Source: Caloranaerobacter sp050286925
GTDB taxonomy: Bacteria; Bacillota; Clostridia; Tissierellales; Thermohalobacteraceae
Direction of reading: 5' to 3'
NCBI RefSeq assembly: GCF_050286925.1
Contig: NZ_JBFWFX010000001.1
Span: 62,001-126,000, forward strand
DNA: 64,000 nucleotides
The notes beneath the pieces are model-generated. The model had not been told where the DNA came from. It saw nothing but the letters and a program-made list of their open reading frames with translations, and searched no databases. Numbering within the stretch: the first letter of the stretch is position 1; every line of letters begins with the position of its first letter. Shown here in pieces: positions 39,032-48,064 of the stretch. Made by a program: the position numbers and the translations under genes.

Positions 39032-40606
39032 ATGGCAGTTGAACTAATCAAAGATTTACTCAAAATAGAAGAAACGATAGGGAGAGAAGAAGTTGAGACA
39101 TTAATTGAGGATGAAATATCATTATCGGAAGTTAAATCTGGTATAAAAAAGATACTTAATATTGACGGAGAGATAGAAACTTTAGAAACTAAAGCTGTTA
39201 AGGATAAAGTATTAATAAATGGAATAATTAAATACAATATACTATATGCTGCGGATGATGAAAATTTAACTATTCAGAGAATAGAAGATTCAACTAATTT
39301 CCAAGAAGAAATTTTAATTAACGGTGCAGAAGAAGAAATGAATGTCGACATTAAAACAAACATAGAACATATAGACTGTAATTTAATAGACAATAAAAAA
39401 ATGTCTGTTAAGACTGTATTACATTTTAATACCAAAGTTCAATCATATAGCAATATAGAAGTAGTAAAAGATATTCAAGGAGTTGAAGGAATACAAACTT
39501 TAAAAGATTACATAAGATATAATGATATTGTAGGAAGTAATACATCTGATACTTTGGTAAAAGAAGCATTTGAATTATCTGAAGATATGCCAAGTATAGA
39601 ACATATACTTAAGTTAAAAGTAAAGGGGTATGAAAAGGAAGTCAGGGTGGTTGAAGATAAGGTAATAGTGGCAGGAGTAGTTGAATGCTTAATAATATAT
39701 TATAGTGAAGATGAAGAGAGTAGAATAAATCACGTTAAGTATGAAATTCCATTTACACATTTCGTTGACTTACCGGGTGCAGTTAAAGATATGAATAACA
39801 AAGTAAACATAGAAATTTCTAATGTTGAATATGATATAAGAGAGGATATAAGTGGCGAAAAAAGAGTAATAGATATAGAAGCATTTGTAAAAGTAAGTGC
39901 TAAAGTATTTGAACAAAGAGAAAAAGAAGTAATATTAGATTCATATTCTACAAAGAGAAAGTTTAAATTAGTTAAAAAAGAAGTAGATGTATTAGAAAAT
40001 ATAGGAGAAAGTATATCTAAAGAGCTTGTAAAAGGAGTAGTTAATTTACCACAGAATTATGAAGGTATTGAGAGTATATGCGATTTAATGGCAAAACCTG
40101 TATTAACAGATTATAGAGTTGTAGAAAATAAATTAATAATTGAAGGCTTACTTGAAACAGATGTATTATATGTTGGAGAATCTACAGGGGAAATAATGAG
40201 TTTCAAAGAAGAAATACCGTTTAAATCTTACGTAAATGTAGATGAAATTAATGAAGATATGGATATTGACATTGACCTTATGATGGATAGCTTAAAATTT
40301 AACAGAGTTAATTCACGTGATATTGAAATAGAAGGTATTGTAAAAAATAATGTTAAGGTTGATAGAATTAAGAAGATTGATATTATAACAGAGATTGAAG
40401 AAGATGATAAAGTAATTGATTTAAGTAACAAACCTAGTATAACCATTTATATAGTTCAAAAAGGTGATACATTATGGGATATAGCTAAGAGGTTTAATAC
40501 CACTGTTGATGAGTTAATAAGTACAAATGATATTATAAATCCTGAAAATATAATGCCAGGTGAAAAAATTATTATTCAAAAACAAATTGAAGTTGTGGAA
40601 TTTTAA
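39032..40606 (+). CDS. sipL: SipL-like spore envelope assembly protein
   Basis: About 524 residues from ATG 39032, six bases after AAAGGGGG; ATG 39026 would abut that site. It contains three DUF3794/SPOCS repeats (about 35-140, 185-300 and 325-450; each with a VxDKVxVxGxVxxxIxY-like pattern such as VVEDKVIVAGVVECLIIYY) and a C-terminal LysM domain (YIVQKGDTLWDIAKRFNTTVDEL). In Clostridioides difficile SipL binds the SpoIVA ATPase through its LysM domain to assemble the coat around the forespore. Length matches the family. Confidence 0.93.
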   Translation: MAVELIKDLLKIEETIGREEVETLIEDEISLSEVKSGIKKILNIDGEIETLETKAVKDKVLINGIIKYNILYAADDENLTIQRIEDSTNFQEEILINGAEEEMNVDIKTNIEHIDCNLIDNKKMSVKTVLHFNTKVQSYSNIEVVKDIQGVEGIQTLKDYIRYNDIVGSNTSDTLVKEAFELSEDMPSIEHILKLKVKGYEKEVRVVEDKVIVAGVVECLIIYYSEDEESRINHVKYEIPFTHFVDLPGAVKDMNNKVNIEISNVEYDIREDISGEKRVIDIEAFVKVSAKVFEQREKEVILDSYSTKRKFKLVKKEVDVLENIGESISKELVKGVVNLPQNYEGIESICDLMAKPVLTDYRVVENKLIIEGLLETDVLYVGESTGEIMSFKEEIPFKSYVNVDEINEDMDIDIDLMMDSLKFNRVNSRDIEIEGIVKNNVKVDRIKKIDIITEIEEDDKVIDLSNKPSITIYIVQKGDTLWDIAKRFNTTVDELISTNDIINPENIMPGEKIIIQKQIEVVEF

Positions 40607-40607
40607 G

Positions 40608-40637
40608 AAGCTCTAAGGTCTGCCTTAGAGCTTTTAT
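40608..40637 (+). terminator. Terminator after sipL
   Basis: AAGCTCTAAGG/CCTTAGAGCTT followed by TTA. Confidence 0.75.
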
Positions 40638-40697
40638 TAATGACTAAAGAAGGATTTTTCTATAAAATATATAATATATAGATAAGGAGTTGATATT

Positions 40698-41549
40698 GTG
40701 AGAAAAATAGAAGTAGAAGCTCATGCCAAAATAAATCTTTCATTAGATGTATTAAGAAGAAGAGAAGACGGGTATCATGAAGTTAGAATGATAATGCAGC
40801 AGATTAGTTTAAAAGATATTATACAAATTGAAGAGTATAGTGGTAATGTAATCATAGAAACGAATGAAAGGATGCTTCCTACCGATTCCACAAATCTTGC
40901 GTATAGAGCTTGGGATATTTTATCTAAAAGATTCAATATTAATAGAGGAGTTAAAATAAAGATAGAAAAGAATATACCTATAGCTGCTGGTTTAGCAGGT
41001 GGAAGTGCAGATGCAGCGGCTGTATTGAAAGGTTTAAATGAATTATGGAATTTAAACCTTAAAGAAAAGGATTTAATGGATATAGGATTAGAAATTGGAG
41101 CTGATGTTCCTTATTGTATTATGGGGGGAACAGCATTAGCTGAAGGTATAGGAGAAAAACTAACTAGACTAAAGAGTTTTAAAAATAAACTTGTTCTCAT
41201 AGCAAAGCCTTCGATACAAGTTTCTACAGCATATGTATATAAAAATTTAAAAATTGAAGATATAAAAGAGCACCCTGATATAGATAATTTGATAAAAAAT
41301 ATTGAACTAGACAATGTGAATTTTGTAGCTAAAAATATGATTAATGTATTAGAAACAGTAACTATCAATAAATATCCTATTATACAAAAAATAAAAGAGC
41401 ATATGATGAGATTTAATGCCCTAGGCAGTTTGATGAGTGGTAGCGGGCCTACTGTATTTGGTATATTTGATAACATTGATGATATTATAAAATGCAAAGA
41501 AGAACTTGAAACATGGATTGATAGGGTGCATATAGTTAGAACTATCTAG
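40698..41549 (+). CDS. ispE: 4-diphosphocytidyl-2-C-methyl-D-erythritol kinase
   Basis: 283 residues. A GHMP kinase of the MEP isoprenoid pathway, phosphorylating CDP-methylerythritol. Motif 1 AHAKINLSLDVLRRREDGYHEV, the ATP-binding motif PIAAGLAGGSADAAAVLKGLN and motif 3 LMSGSGPTVFGIF are clear. GTG start behind AAGGAG. It is followed by the GntR regulator after 13 bases. Confidence 0.97.
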   Translation: MRKIEVEAHAKINLSLDVLRRREDGYHEVRMIMQQISLKDIIQIEEYSGNVIIETNERMLPTDSTNLAYRAWDILSKRFNINRGVKIKIEKNIPIAAGLAGGSADAAAVLKGLNELWNLNLKEKDLMDIGLEIGADVPYCIMGGTALAEGIGEKLTRLKSFKNKLVLIAKPSIQVSTAYVYKNLKIEDIKEHPDIDNLIKNIELDNVNFVAKNMINVLETVTINKYPIIQKIKEHMMRFNALGSLMSGSGPTVFGIFDNIDDIIKCKEELETWIDRVHIVRTI

Positions 41550-41562
41550 GGGGGATATTTTT

Positions 41563-42264
41563 TTGAATAAGGATTTAGATAAGCTTAAACTACATGACTA
41601 CAAGCCTCTTAGGGAAATTGTATTTGAATCTTTAAGAGAGGCAATAATAGATGGGAAATTAAAACCTGGTGAAAGGTTAATGGAAGTGCAATTAGCAGAA
41701 AAGTTGGGAGTAAGTAGGACACCTGTAAGAGAGGCAATAAGGAAATTAGAACTTGAAGGATTAGTGATTATGATTCCTAGAAAAGGGGCATATGTTGCAG
41801 ATGTATCTATAAAGGATATATTAGAGGTTTTAGAGATAAGAGCTTCTCTTGAAGGATTAGCGGCTCAATTAGCGGCGGAACGAATAACAGATGATGAACT
41901 TGAAGCTTTAAGAATAAAAGCTAGAGAATTTGATGAATGTATAAAAAACAAAGATATAAAATGTATTATACAAAAAGATGTAGAGTTTCATGACATTATC
42001 TTTAAAGCTACGAGAAATGAAAAACTTATAGCAATTGCTGAAAGCTTAAGAGAACAGGTGCAGAGATTCAGGATTATATATATGACAGAATATAATGGAT
42101 CAACTAAGTTATCTGAAGAGCATAGTAAAATAATCGAAGCAATAAGCAAAAGAAAACCAAAGGAAGCAAAATATTATGCAGAAATTCATATAGAAAATGC
42201 TGAAAACTATATTATTAAAGTGACTAAATCTAAAATGAATAAAAGGACAAGTGGGGTCGAGTAG
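41563..42264 (+). CDS. GntR-family regulator (FadR/FCD subgroup)
   Basis: 233 residues from TTG 41563 behind GGGGGGA. N-terminal winged helix (about 10-75; LREAIIDGKLKPGERLMEVQLAEKLGVSRTPVREAIRKLE) and C-terminal helical FCD ligand domain (about 85-220; metal-binding residues in EFHDIIFKATRNEKL and EEHSKIIEAI). The effector is not known. It lies in an operon between ispE and a nucleotidyltransferase, an order also seen in other clostridia. Confidence 0.93.
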   Translation: MNKDLDKLKLHDYKPLREIVFESLREAIIDGKLKPGERLMEVQLAEKLGVSRTPVREAIRKLELEGLVIMIPRKGAYVADVSIKDILEVLEIRASLEGLAAQLAAERITDDELEALRIKAREFDECIKNKDIKCIIQKDVEFHDIIFKATRNEKLIAIAESLREQVQRFRIIYMTEYNGSTKLSEEHSKIIEAISKRKPKEAKYYAEIHIENAENYIIKVTKSKMNKRTSGVE

Positions 42265-42267
42265 GGA

Positions 42268-43005
42268 ATGATTAACGGTATAATATTAGCTGGAAAGTCA
42301 GAAAAAAAGTTAGATGGGGAATATACAAAAGCACTTGTAAATATTAATGGGAAGCCTATGATTTCTTATGTAATCAAAGCATTAAAGGAATCTGGAGTAA
42401 TAGATAAAATAGTTGTAGTTGGAGATAGAGATGAACTTGATAAAATTGGGTTTGAAGATGTGGAATTTGTGATTCAGGACAGAGGTTCAATAATAGATAA
42501 TGTAATTGCAGGGGTAGATTACTTTAAAGAAGACTCTATGGTACTAATATCTACCTGTGATATTCCACTTTTGACGGCTCAAGCCGTATATGATTTTGTA
42601 AAGAAATCATTAGAGTCTAAAGCAGATATTTGTTATCCAATAATTGAAAAAAGTGTTTGTCTTGAAAAATATCCAGAGGCAATTAGAACTTATGCCAAGC
42701 TTAAAGATGGCTATTTTACTGGTGGGAATTTGATGTTAATAAATCCAAAAGTTTTAGATAGATGCATAACAAAGGCAAAACAAATGATAGAATATAGAAA
42801 AAATCCCGTAAAAATGAGTAAAGTATTAGGATTTACTTTCTTATTGAAACTTGTTGTTGGCAGACTTACTATTGAGAGCGCAGAAAAAAGAGTATCTAAA
42901 ATTTTAAGATTGAAGCCAAAGGCAATAATAACACCATACCCTGAGATTGGAAATGATGTGGATAAACCCGAAGATTTAAATATGGTTGAAAAATATTTAA
43001 GTTGA
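42268..43005 (+). CDS. MobA-like nucleotidyltransferase family protein
   Basis: 245 residues. The Rossmann-like NTP transferase fold starts with GIILAGKSEKKLDGEYTKALVNINGKPMISYVIKAL. The metal-binding Asp lies in ISTCDIPLLTAQAVYDF. The usual GGxGxRM loop is altered (AGKSEKKLDG), so the nucleotide and acceptor are uncertain; it could make a sugar or cofactor nucleotide. It is four bases after the GntR gene. Confidence 0.85.
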   Translation: MINGIILAGKSEKKLDGEYTKALVNINGKPMISYVIKALKESGVIDKIVVVGDRDELDKIGFEDVEFVIQDRGSIIDNVIAGVDYFKEDSMVLISTCDIPLLTAQAVYDFVKKSLESKADICYPIIEKSVCLEKYPEAIRTYAKLKDGYFTGGNLMLINPKVLDRCITKAKQMIEYRKNPVKMSKVLGFTFLLKLVVGRLTIESAEKRVSKILRLKPKAIITPYPEIGNDVDKPEDLNMVEKYLS

Positions 43006-43008
43006 ATT

Positions 43009-43022
43009 GAGGGCTAATAGCC
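43009..43022 (+). terminator. Partial terminator hairpin (left copy)
   Basis: GAGGGCTAATAGCC: same sequence type as the full GAGGGCT/AGCCCTC hairpin at 43280-43297 on the other side of element B, but truncated. Confidence 0.55.
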
Positions 43023-43279
43023 ATCAGACCGTTGACAAACTTATCTTTTAAAATATTTTATGAAAATGAAAGCGAATGCTTGAAAGAATTTAGTTAAAAA
43101 ACTAGGTGAAAATTTTTGAGAAAATCCGTAGGCTTAGCATGGACGCTAAGCCAGCTTCCAGAGTCAGGATGACTCATTGGAAGCGTTAGGATTTTCTAAA
43201 AATTTGAGCCTTAAGTTTTTTCTAAATTCGTCCGCATGAGCGTCATTTTCATATATATTTCACTTTGTCAACAAGCTAA
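43023..43279 (+). repeat. TGTTGACAAA inverted-repeat element, full copy B
   Basis: Left end AGACCGTTGACAAAC, right end CACTTTGTCAACAAGCT. The centre has P1 GGCTTAGC-ATGGAC-GCTAAGCC (43131-43152) and P2 GAGTC-AGGAT-GACTC (43161-43175) inside GCTTCC/GGAAGC (43154-43184). Confidence 0.85.
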
Positions 43280-43312
43280 GAGGGCTAAATAGCCCTCGTA
43301 TTGTGTTTTTAT
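43280..43312 (+). terminator. Terminator (right copy)
   Basis: GAGGGCTAAATAGCCCTC followed by GTATTGTGTTTTT. It terminates the ispE operon or reads as the duplicate of the left hairpin. Confidence 0.65.
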
Positions 43313-43388
43313 AAATTTTAATTTACTTTAAAATAAAACGTAGCAAGCATTATTCAAAAATTCAATTAAAAGTTAAAAAATAGTTAAG

Positions 43389-43634
43389 TTATCTTATATT
43401 TATATATATAAAAGTAAATAATGTTAGGATAATTAAATTTATAACAATCTTTATTAGATTTTTATTTTGTGATAATAGTTCAGTAAAAACTTCAAATATA
43501 GAAACAGCCATTACTGCTATAAGCATATAAACTAGATTTTTCTGATTAATAAGAGTCAAAACTGCTGCAATTGTCGAAACCATATATAATGGATATCTTA
43601 TTAGATTAATATAATTACTATTCTTTTCGTTCAT
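43389..43634 (-). CDS. Small two- to three-span membrane protein
   Basis: 81 residues with membrane segments at about 12-28, 31-50 and 60-79 (LIRYPLYMVSTIAAVLTLI, LVYMLIAVMAVSIFEVFTEL, VINLIILTLFTFIYI). It begins two bases after the ribH stop, so it is likely the last gene of the riboflavin operon. I do not recognise its family. The position suggests a small accessory or unrelated passenger. Confidence 0.65.
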   Translation of the reverse strand: MNEKNSNYINLIRYPLYMVSTIAAVLTLINQKNLVYMLIAVMAVSIFEVFTELLSQNKNLIKIVINLIILTLFTFIYINIR

Positions 43635-43636
43635 TT

Positions 43637-44110
43637 TTATTCATTCCAAACTCCTTCCTTTAAAAGGTTTGCCATTTCAATAGCAGTTAAAGCAGCTTCA
43701 TAGCCTTTGTTACCAGCTTTTGTTCCAGCTCTTTCAATAGCTTGTTCAATAGTATCTGTAGTTAAAACGCCAAATATCACAGGTACTTCAGTATCTAAAG
43801 ACACTTTTGCTATACCTTTTGAAACTTCGCTTGCTACATAGTCAAAATGAGGCGTAGCCCCTCTTATTACTGCTCCTAGACAGATTACTGCATTATATTT
43901 TTTAGATTTAGCCATTTTTTTAGCTATTAGCGGAATTTCAAAAGAACCAGGAACCCAAGCTACTTCAATATCTTCTTCATTTACTCCATGTCTTCTTAGT
44001 CCGTCTAAAGCGCCAGAAAGAAGTTTACTACTTATAAATTCGTTGAACCTACTTATTATAATTCCAAACTTTAAATCTTGGGCAATTAATTTACCTTCAT
44101 AGATTTTCAT
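43637..44110 (-). CDS. ribH: 6,7-dimethyl-8-ribityllumazine synthase
   Basis: 157 residues. Condenses 5-amino-6-ribitylaminouracil with dihydroxybutanone phosphate. Motifs: ISRFNEFISSKLLSGALDGL, VPGSFEIPLIAKKMA, GAVIRGATPHFDYVASEVSKG and GTKAGNKGYEAALTAIEM. Forms a 60- or 10-mer shell in other bacteria. Third enzyme of the ribD-ribE-ribBA-ribH operon. Confidence 0.97.
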   Translation of the reverse strand: MKIYEGKLIAQDLKFGIIISRFNEFISSKLLSGALDGLRRHGVNEEDIEVAWVPGSFEIPLIAKKMAKSKKYNAVICLGAVIRGATPHFDYVASEVSKGIAKVSLDTEVPVIFGVLTTDTIEQAIERAGTKAGNKGYEAALTAIEMANLLKEGVWNE

Positions 44111-44111
44111 G

Positions 44112-45326
44112 TTATTCTTCCTCCTTTAAAAATTCTAATATGTGTCCCATCTTTTCCTTTTTAGTTTTTAAATAATATTTATTTTTTTCATTATAGCTTA
44201 CTTCAAGAGGTATTCTTTCAACTATTTTAAGTCCATAGCTTGATAAGCCAGAAAGTTTTTTCGGATTGTTTGTCATGAGTTTTATATTTTTAACTCCTAA
44301 ATCTACAAGTATCTGTGCTCCGACTGTATAATCTCTCAAGTCTTCGGGAAAACCTAAAGCGAGATTGGCTTCTACTGTATCCATACCTTTATCTTGGAGG
44401 ACATATGCCTTTAACTTATTTATTAAACCTATTCCTCTTCCCTCTTGACGTAAGTATATTAAAACACCTTTGCCTTCTTCATTAATTTTTTTCAATGCAG
44501 CTTGTAATTGTTCTCCACAGTCGCATCTCATTGAACCAAAAGTATCACCAGTAAGGCATTCAGAATGAATTCTTACAAGTACAGGTTCATCTCCAGCTAT
44601 ATTGCCTTTTACTAAAGCTACATGATGTTCGTCGTTTAATTTATTCTGGTATCCAATTATTTTGAATTCTCCATATTTTGTAGGCATATCAGCTTCTGCA
44701 ACTTTTTCTATTAAAATTTCGTTTTTTCTTCTATAGGCTATTAAATCTGCTATAGTAATTATTTTGAGATTATGTTTTTTTGCAAATTCCATAAGTTGTG
44801 GAAGTCTTGCCATACTACCGTCATCATTCATAATTTCACAAATTACACCTGCTGGATATAAATTAGCAAGTCTTGCAAGGTCTACTGCAGCTTCCGTATG
44901 TCCAGCTCTTTTTAAAACTCCACCTTGTCTTGCTTCGAGAGGGAATACATGACCTGGTCTTTTAAAATCTTGAGGTTTAGCGTTTTTATCTAAAACTTTT
45001 TTTATAGTAAGAGCTCTTTCAAAAGCTGAAATACCAGTTTTAGTTTCTTTAGCATCTATTGATATCGTAAAGGCAGTTGAATGTGAGTCAGTATTTTCGC
45101 TGACCATCTGAGGTATATCAAGTGCTTTAAGTCTTTCAGAAATTATAGGCATGCAGATAAGACCTCTGCCGTATTTTGCCATGAAATTAACTGCTTCTGG
45201 TGTAACTTTTTCTGCAGCCATTACGAGGTCGCCTTCGTTTTCTCTGTTTTCATCATCTACTACGATAATCATTTTGCCCTGCTTTATATCTACTATAGCT
45301 TCTTCTATAGTATTGAATTTAAACAA
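44112..45326 (-). CDS. ribBA: Bifunctional DHBP synthase / GTP cyclohydrolase II
   Basis: About 404 residues. Start TTG at the complement of 45326 is chosen for AGAGGTGAT just upstream, giving MFKFNTIEEAI. The N-terminal RibB half (about 1-200) has VDDENRENEGDLVMAAEKV and FPLEARQGGVLKRAGHTEAAVDLARLAN. The C-terminal RibA half (about 205-404) has zinc ligands in SECLTGDTFGSMRCDCGEQL and RQEGRGIGLINKLKAY. It supplies both riboflavin precursors, the start of the purine branch and dihydroxybutanone phosphate. Confidence 0.97.
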   Translation of the reverse strand: MFKFNTIEEAIVDIKQGKMIIVVDDENRENEGDLVMAAEKVTPEAVNFMAKYGRGLICMPIISERLKALDIPQMVSENTDSHSTAFTISIDAKETKTGISAFERALTIKKVLDKNAKPQDFKRPGHVFPLEARQGGVLKRAGHTEAAVDLARLANLYPAGVICEIMNDDGSMARLPQLMEFAKKHNLKIITIADLIAYRRKNEILIEKVAEADMPTKYGEFKIIGYQNKLNDEHHVALVKGNIAGDEPVLVRIHSECLTGDTFGSMRCDCGEQLQAALKKINEEGKGVLIYLRQEGRGIGLINKLKAYVLQDKGMDTVEANLALGFPEDLRDYTVGAQILVDLGVKNIKLMTNNPKKLSGLSSYGLKIVERIPLEVSYNEKNKYYLKTKKEKMGHILEFLKEEE

Positions 45327-45339
45327 ATTTATCACCTCT

Positions 45340-45990
45340 TTATATAAATCCATGTTCTTTTAAGAACTTTATATCTATATCTTTGTCATCCTCTTCCTTT
45401 TTATTGTGAATTAATAGCTTTTCAACATATTTTCCTATCATATCGCATTCTAGATTGACTTCATCACCTAAAGATTTTTCTATAAGCGTTGTAACCTTTT
45501 TAGTATGGGGGATTATAGATACTTTAAATACTTTATTATCAATGTAAGCTACTGTTAAGCTAATCCCGTCAATAGCGATAGAGCCTTTATAGATGATATA
45601 TTTCAACAATTCTTCAGGAGGTTTTATAGTAACCCATACTGCATTATCTTCTTTATCGAATGACAGTATTTTACCTGTTCCATCGATATGGCCACTTACC
45701 AAATGTCCTCCTAATCTGTCACCTAATCTTAATGCTCTTTCTAAATTAACTTTACTTCCTGGCACTAGATTTTTTAAATTGCTTCTTTTCATAGTTTCAG
45801 GCATGACATCTACGCTGAATGTATTATCAGTAAAATCTGTAACAGTTAAACATACTCCGTTTGTGCTAATACTATCTCCAATCTTTATATCTTCTAATAC
45901 TTTCTTTGCTTTTATAACTATTTTCACAGATTTAGTTCCTTTTAAAATCGATTTAACTATACCTACCTCTTCAACAAGACCAGTAAACAA
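45340..45990 (-). CDS. ribE: Riboflavin synthase alpha subunit
   Basis: About 216 residues. TTG at the complement of 45990 gives MFTGLVEEVG, the invariant family N-terminus; AAGGTGAT precedes it. Two lumazine-binding repeats (about 1-95 and 96-195) each contain the pattern SISTNGVCLTVTDF / SIAIDGISLTVAYI. The last step of riboflavin synthesis. The start is one base beyond the ribD stop. Confidence 0.96.
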   Translation of the reverse strand: MFTGLVEEVGIVKSILKGTKSVKIVIKAKKVLEDIKIGDSISTNGVCLTVTDFTDNTFSVDVMPETMKRSNLKNLVPGSKVNLERALRLGDRLGGHLVSGHIDGTGKILSFDKEDNAVWVTIKPPEELLKYIIYKGSIAIDGISLTVAYIDNKVFKVSIIPHTKKVTTLIEKSLGDEVNLECDMIGKYVEKLLIHNKKEEDDKDIDIKFLKEHGFI

Positions 45991-45991
45991 G

Positions 45992-47098
45992 TTAATCACC
46001 TTCTTTATTTCGTATATATCCTTCTATCATAATATCTTCATCTAACTTATGAATTGTAATATTATCTATGTAAAAAGAGTCTTTTACAAATGGAATACCA
46101 TCTCCGTCAACAGGAGTTTTGGATAGATGACCTCCGATTATTTTAGGTGCTATAAAGAAGTTTATTTTATCAACTATATTAGATTTTAAAGCAGAGTAAT
46201 TGAGAGTTCCTCCACCTTCTAGAAGAATGCTGTCTATACCCATTTCACCCAGCTTTTTCATAAGATAATTTAAGTCCACTCTGCCGTTTATAGTTGGTGT
46301 GGTCAGGACTTCTACCCCTAGCTCTTTAAGTTTTTTTGTTTTGCTCTTATCAGCTAAAACGGTGGTGGCTACTATAGTTCTTGCATTAGATACATCTTTA
46401 ACTACTTTTGCGTCTAAAGGTATTCTGCACCTGCTGTCTACAATAACTCTTACAGGGTTTTTCCCTTTAAAATTCTTTAACCTTACTGTAAGTTGAGGAT
46501 TATCAACTATGATTGTATTTATTCCTACCATTATGGCACTGTATCTGTGCCTTAATTTATGAACGTACTGCCTGGAAGTTTTACCAGTAATCCATTTAGA
46601 ATCAGAAAACTTTGTAGCTATTTTTCCATCTAGAGTCATTGCAGTTTTCATGAGGCAGAAAGGAACTTTAGTTGTAATATATTTTATAAAGATTTCGTTA
46701 AGTTTTCTTGCTTCATTTTCTAGTATTCCTATTTCTACTTCAATTCCATTATTTTTAAGTATCTCTACACCTTTACCAGAAACTAAAGGATTAGGATCTA
46801 ATGTTGCTATAATAACTTTTTTAATACCGCTGTTTATTATTCTGTTAACACAGGGAGGAGTTTTTCCAAAATGAGAACATGGTTCTAAAGTTACATACAT
46901 GATTGAATTTTCTGGATTTTCAACAACTGAATTCAAAGCTTCAACTTCTGCATGATTTCCGCCAAAGTATTTATGATAGCCCTCACCTATAATACTGCCA
47001 TTCTTAACAATGACGCAGCCTACCATTGGATTAGGATTTACAAAGCCAGCTCCTTTTTCTGCTAATTCTAATGCTCTTTTCATGTATTTTATATCCAT
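45992..47098 (-). CDS. ribD: Bifunctional deaminase-reductase RibD
   Basis: About 368 residues. The ATG at the complement of 47098 is chosen because GGGGGGTG lies seven bases upstream. N-terminal zinc deaminase (HAEVEALNSV, TLEPCSHFGKTPPCVNRI) and C-terminal reductase (KTAMTLDGKIATKFSDSKWITG, SILLEGGGTLNYSALK). First gene behind the FMN riboswitch. Confidence 0.97.
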   Translation of the reverse strand: MDIKYMKRALELAEKGAGFVNPNPMVGCVIVKNGSIIGEGYHKYFGGNHAEVEALNSVVENPENSIMYVTLEPCSHFGKTPPCVNRIINSGIKKVIIATLDPNPLVSGKGVEILKNNGIEVEIGILENEARKLNEIFIKYITTKVPFCLMKTAMTLDGKIATKFSDSKWITGKTSRQYVHKLRHRYSAIMVGINTIIVDNPQLTVRLKNFKGKNPVRVIVDSRCRIPLDAKVVKDVSNARTIVATTVLADKSKTKKLKELGVEVLTTPTINGRVDLNYLMKKLGEMGIDSILLEGGGTLNYSALKSNIVDKINFFIAPKIIGGHLSKTPVDGDGIPFVKDSFYIDNITIHKLDEDIMIEGYIRNKEGD

Positions 47099-47129
47099 TA
47101 TCAATCACCCCCCATACATAAAAAATAAA

Positions 47130-47304
47130 GCCCTGAAGTTTTAACTTCAGGGCATAAAATTTCAGAAAATATAGAACATTTTGCAACATTTCCTTCTCCC
47201 ATCCAGACTATACTGTCGGCTCTGGAATTTCACCAGATCAACCGCTATTGCGGCTCGCGGGCTATACCGCCGGTCGGGAATTTCACCCTGCCCTGAAGGA
47301 AATA
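47130..47304 (-). ncRNA. FMN riboswitch (RFN element) with terminator
   Basis: On the minus strand: CCTTCAGGGCAGGGTGAAAT, CCCGACCGGCGGTA, GCCCGCGAGCC, GATCTGGTGAAATTCCAGAG, CCGACAGTATAGTCTGGATG and GGGAGAAGGAAA, the hallmark RFN order (47189-47304). A terminator GCCCTGAAGTT/AACTTCAGGGC with T run (47130-47153) follows, before ribD. Confidence 0.97.
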
Positions 47305-47390
47305 TATATTCTTTATATTTAATTGTTTAAATAAAGCATATCATTATTAGATTTTAAAATCAAGTTTTTTTAATTTATATCAAATTAAAA

Positions 47391-47444
47391 TGTCAACCAT
47401 AAAAAATAAAAAGGTTGACAATATGTTTTGGTTTATATTATTAT
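47391..47444 (+). promoter_or_regulatory. BirA operator overlapping the bioY promoter
   Basis: TGTCAACC (47391-47398), 14 bases and GGTTGACA (47413-47420) form the perfect inverted repeat typical of BirA sites. Its right arm contains the -35 TTGACA (47415-47420); -10 TATTAT is at 47439-47444. Confidence 0.85.
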
Positions 47445-47483
47445 ATTTACAGTTATATACATTAAAGAAAAGGAGGCATAGTC

Positions 47484-48047
47484 ATGAGAATAAAAATACG
47501 CAATATGATTTTAGTGTCTTTATTTGCAGCATTAACGGCAATAGGTGCTTTTATTAGAATTCCTACTCCTATAGTACCTTTTACGCTCCAATTTCTTTTT
47601 TGTGCCTATGCTGGTACACTTTTAGGTTCGAGATTAGGTTTAATTTCTCAACTTCTATATGTAGGAATAGGTTTAGCAGGAGTTCCTATATTTACAAAAG
47701 GAGGAGGTATTTCTTATATTTTTCAGCCTACTTTTGGATATTTGATAGGATTCATATTATGTGCATATGTAATTGGTAAGCTTACAGAAAATCTTAAAGA
47801 GATTACATTTATAAAATATTTTATAATCGTAGTTACTGGACTTATGATTGTTTATGGTATTGGAGTTCCATATCTATATTTAATTGTAAATTACTATTTA
47901 GGAAAGACTATGACATTTGGACAGGCTATATATGCAGGTTTTGCTCTATATATAGTGCCAGATTTACTGCTTAGTGCTTTAGTAGCATTTACTTCAGTAA
48001 AGGTAATACCTATTTTGAAAAAATTAGGGTATATAACTAGAATATAA
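47484..48047 (+). CDS. bioY: Biotin transporter substrate-binding subunit BioY
   Basis: 187 residues with six membrane segments. ECF-type S component with IPFTLQFLFCAYAGTLLGSRLG-like motif (here beginning VPFTLQFLFC), GGISYIFQPTFGYLIGF and a conserved LGKTMTFGQAI near the C-terminus. It imports biotin, perhaps with the shared energy-coupling module encoded elsewhere. AAAGGAGG precedes the ATG; the BirA site controls it. Confidence 0.95.
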   Translation: MRIKIRNMILVSLFAALTAIGAFIRIPTPIVPFTLQFLFCAYAGTLLGSRLGLISQLLYVGIGLAGVPIFTKGGGISYIFQPTFGYLIGFILCAYVIGKLTENLKEITFIKYFIIVVTGLMIVYGIGVPYLYLIVNYYLGKTMTFGQAIYAGFALYIVPDLLLSALVAFTSVKVIPILKKLGYITRI

Positions 48048-48064
48048 GAAAAGGGGAATAAGTT

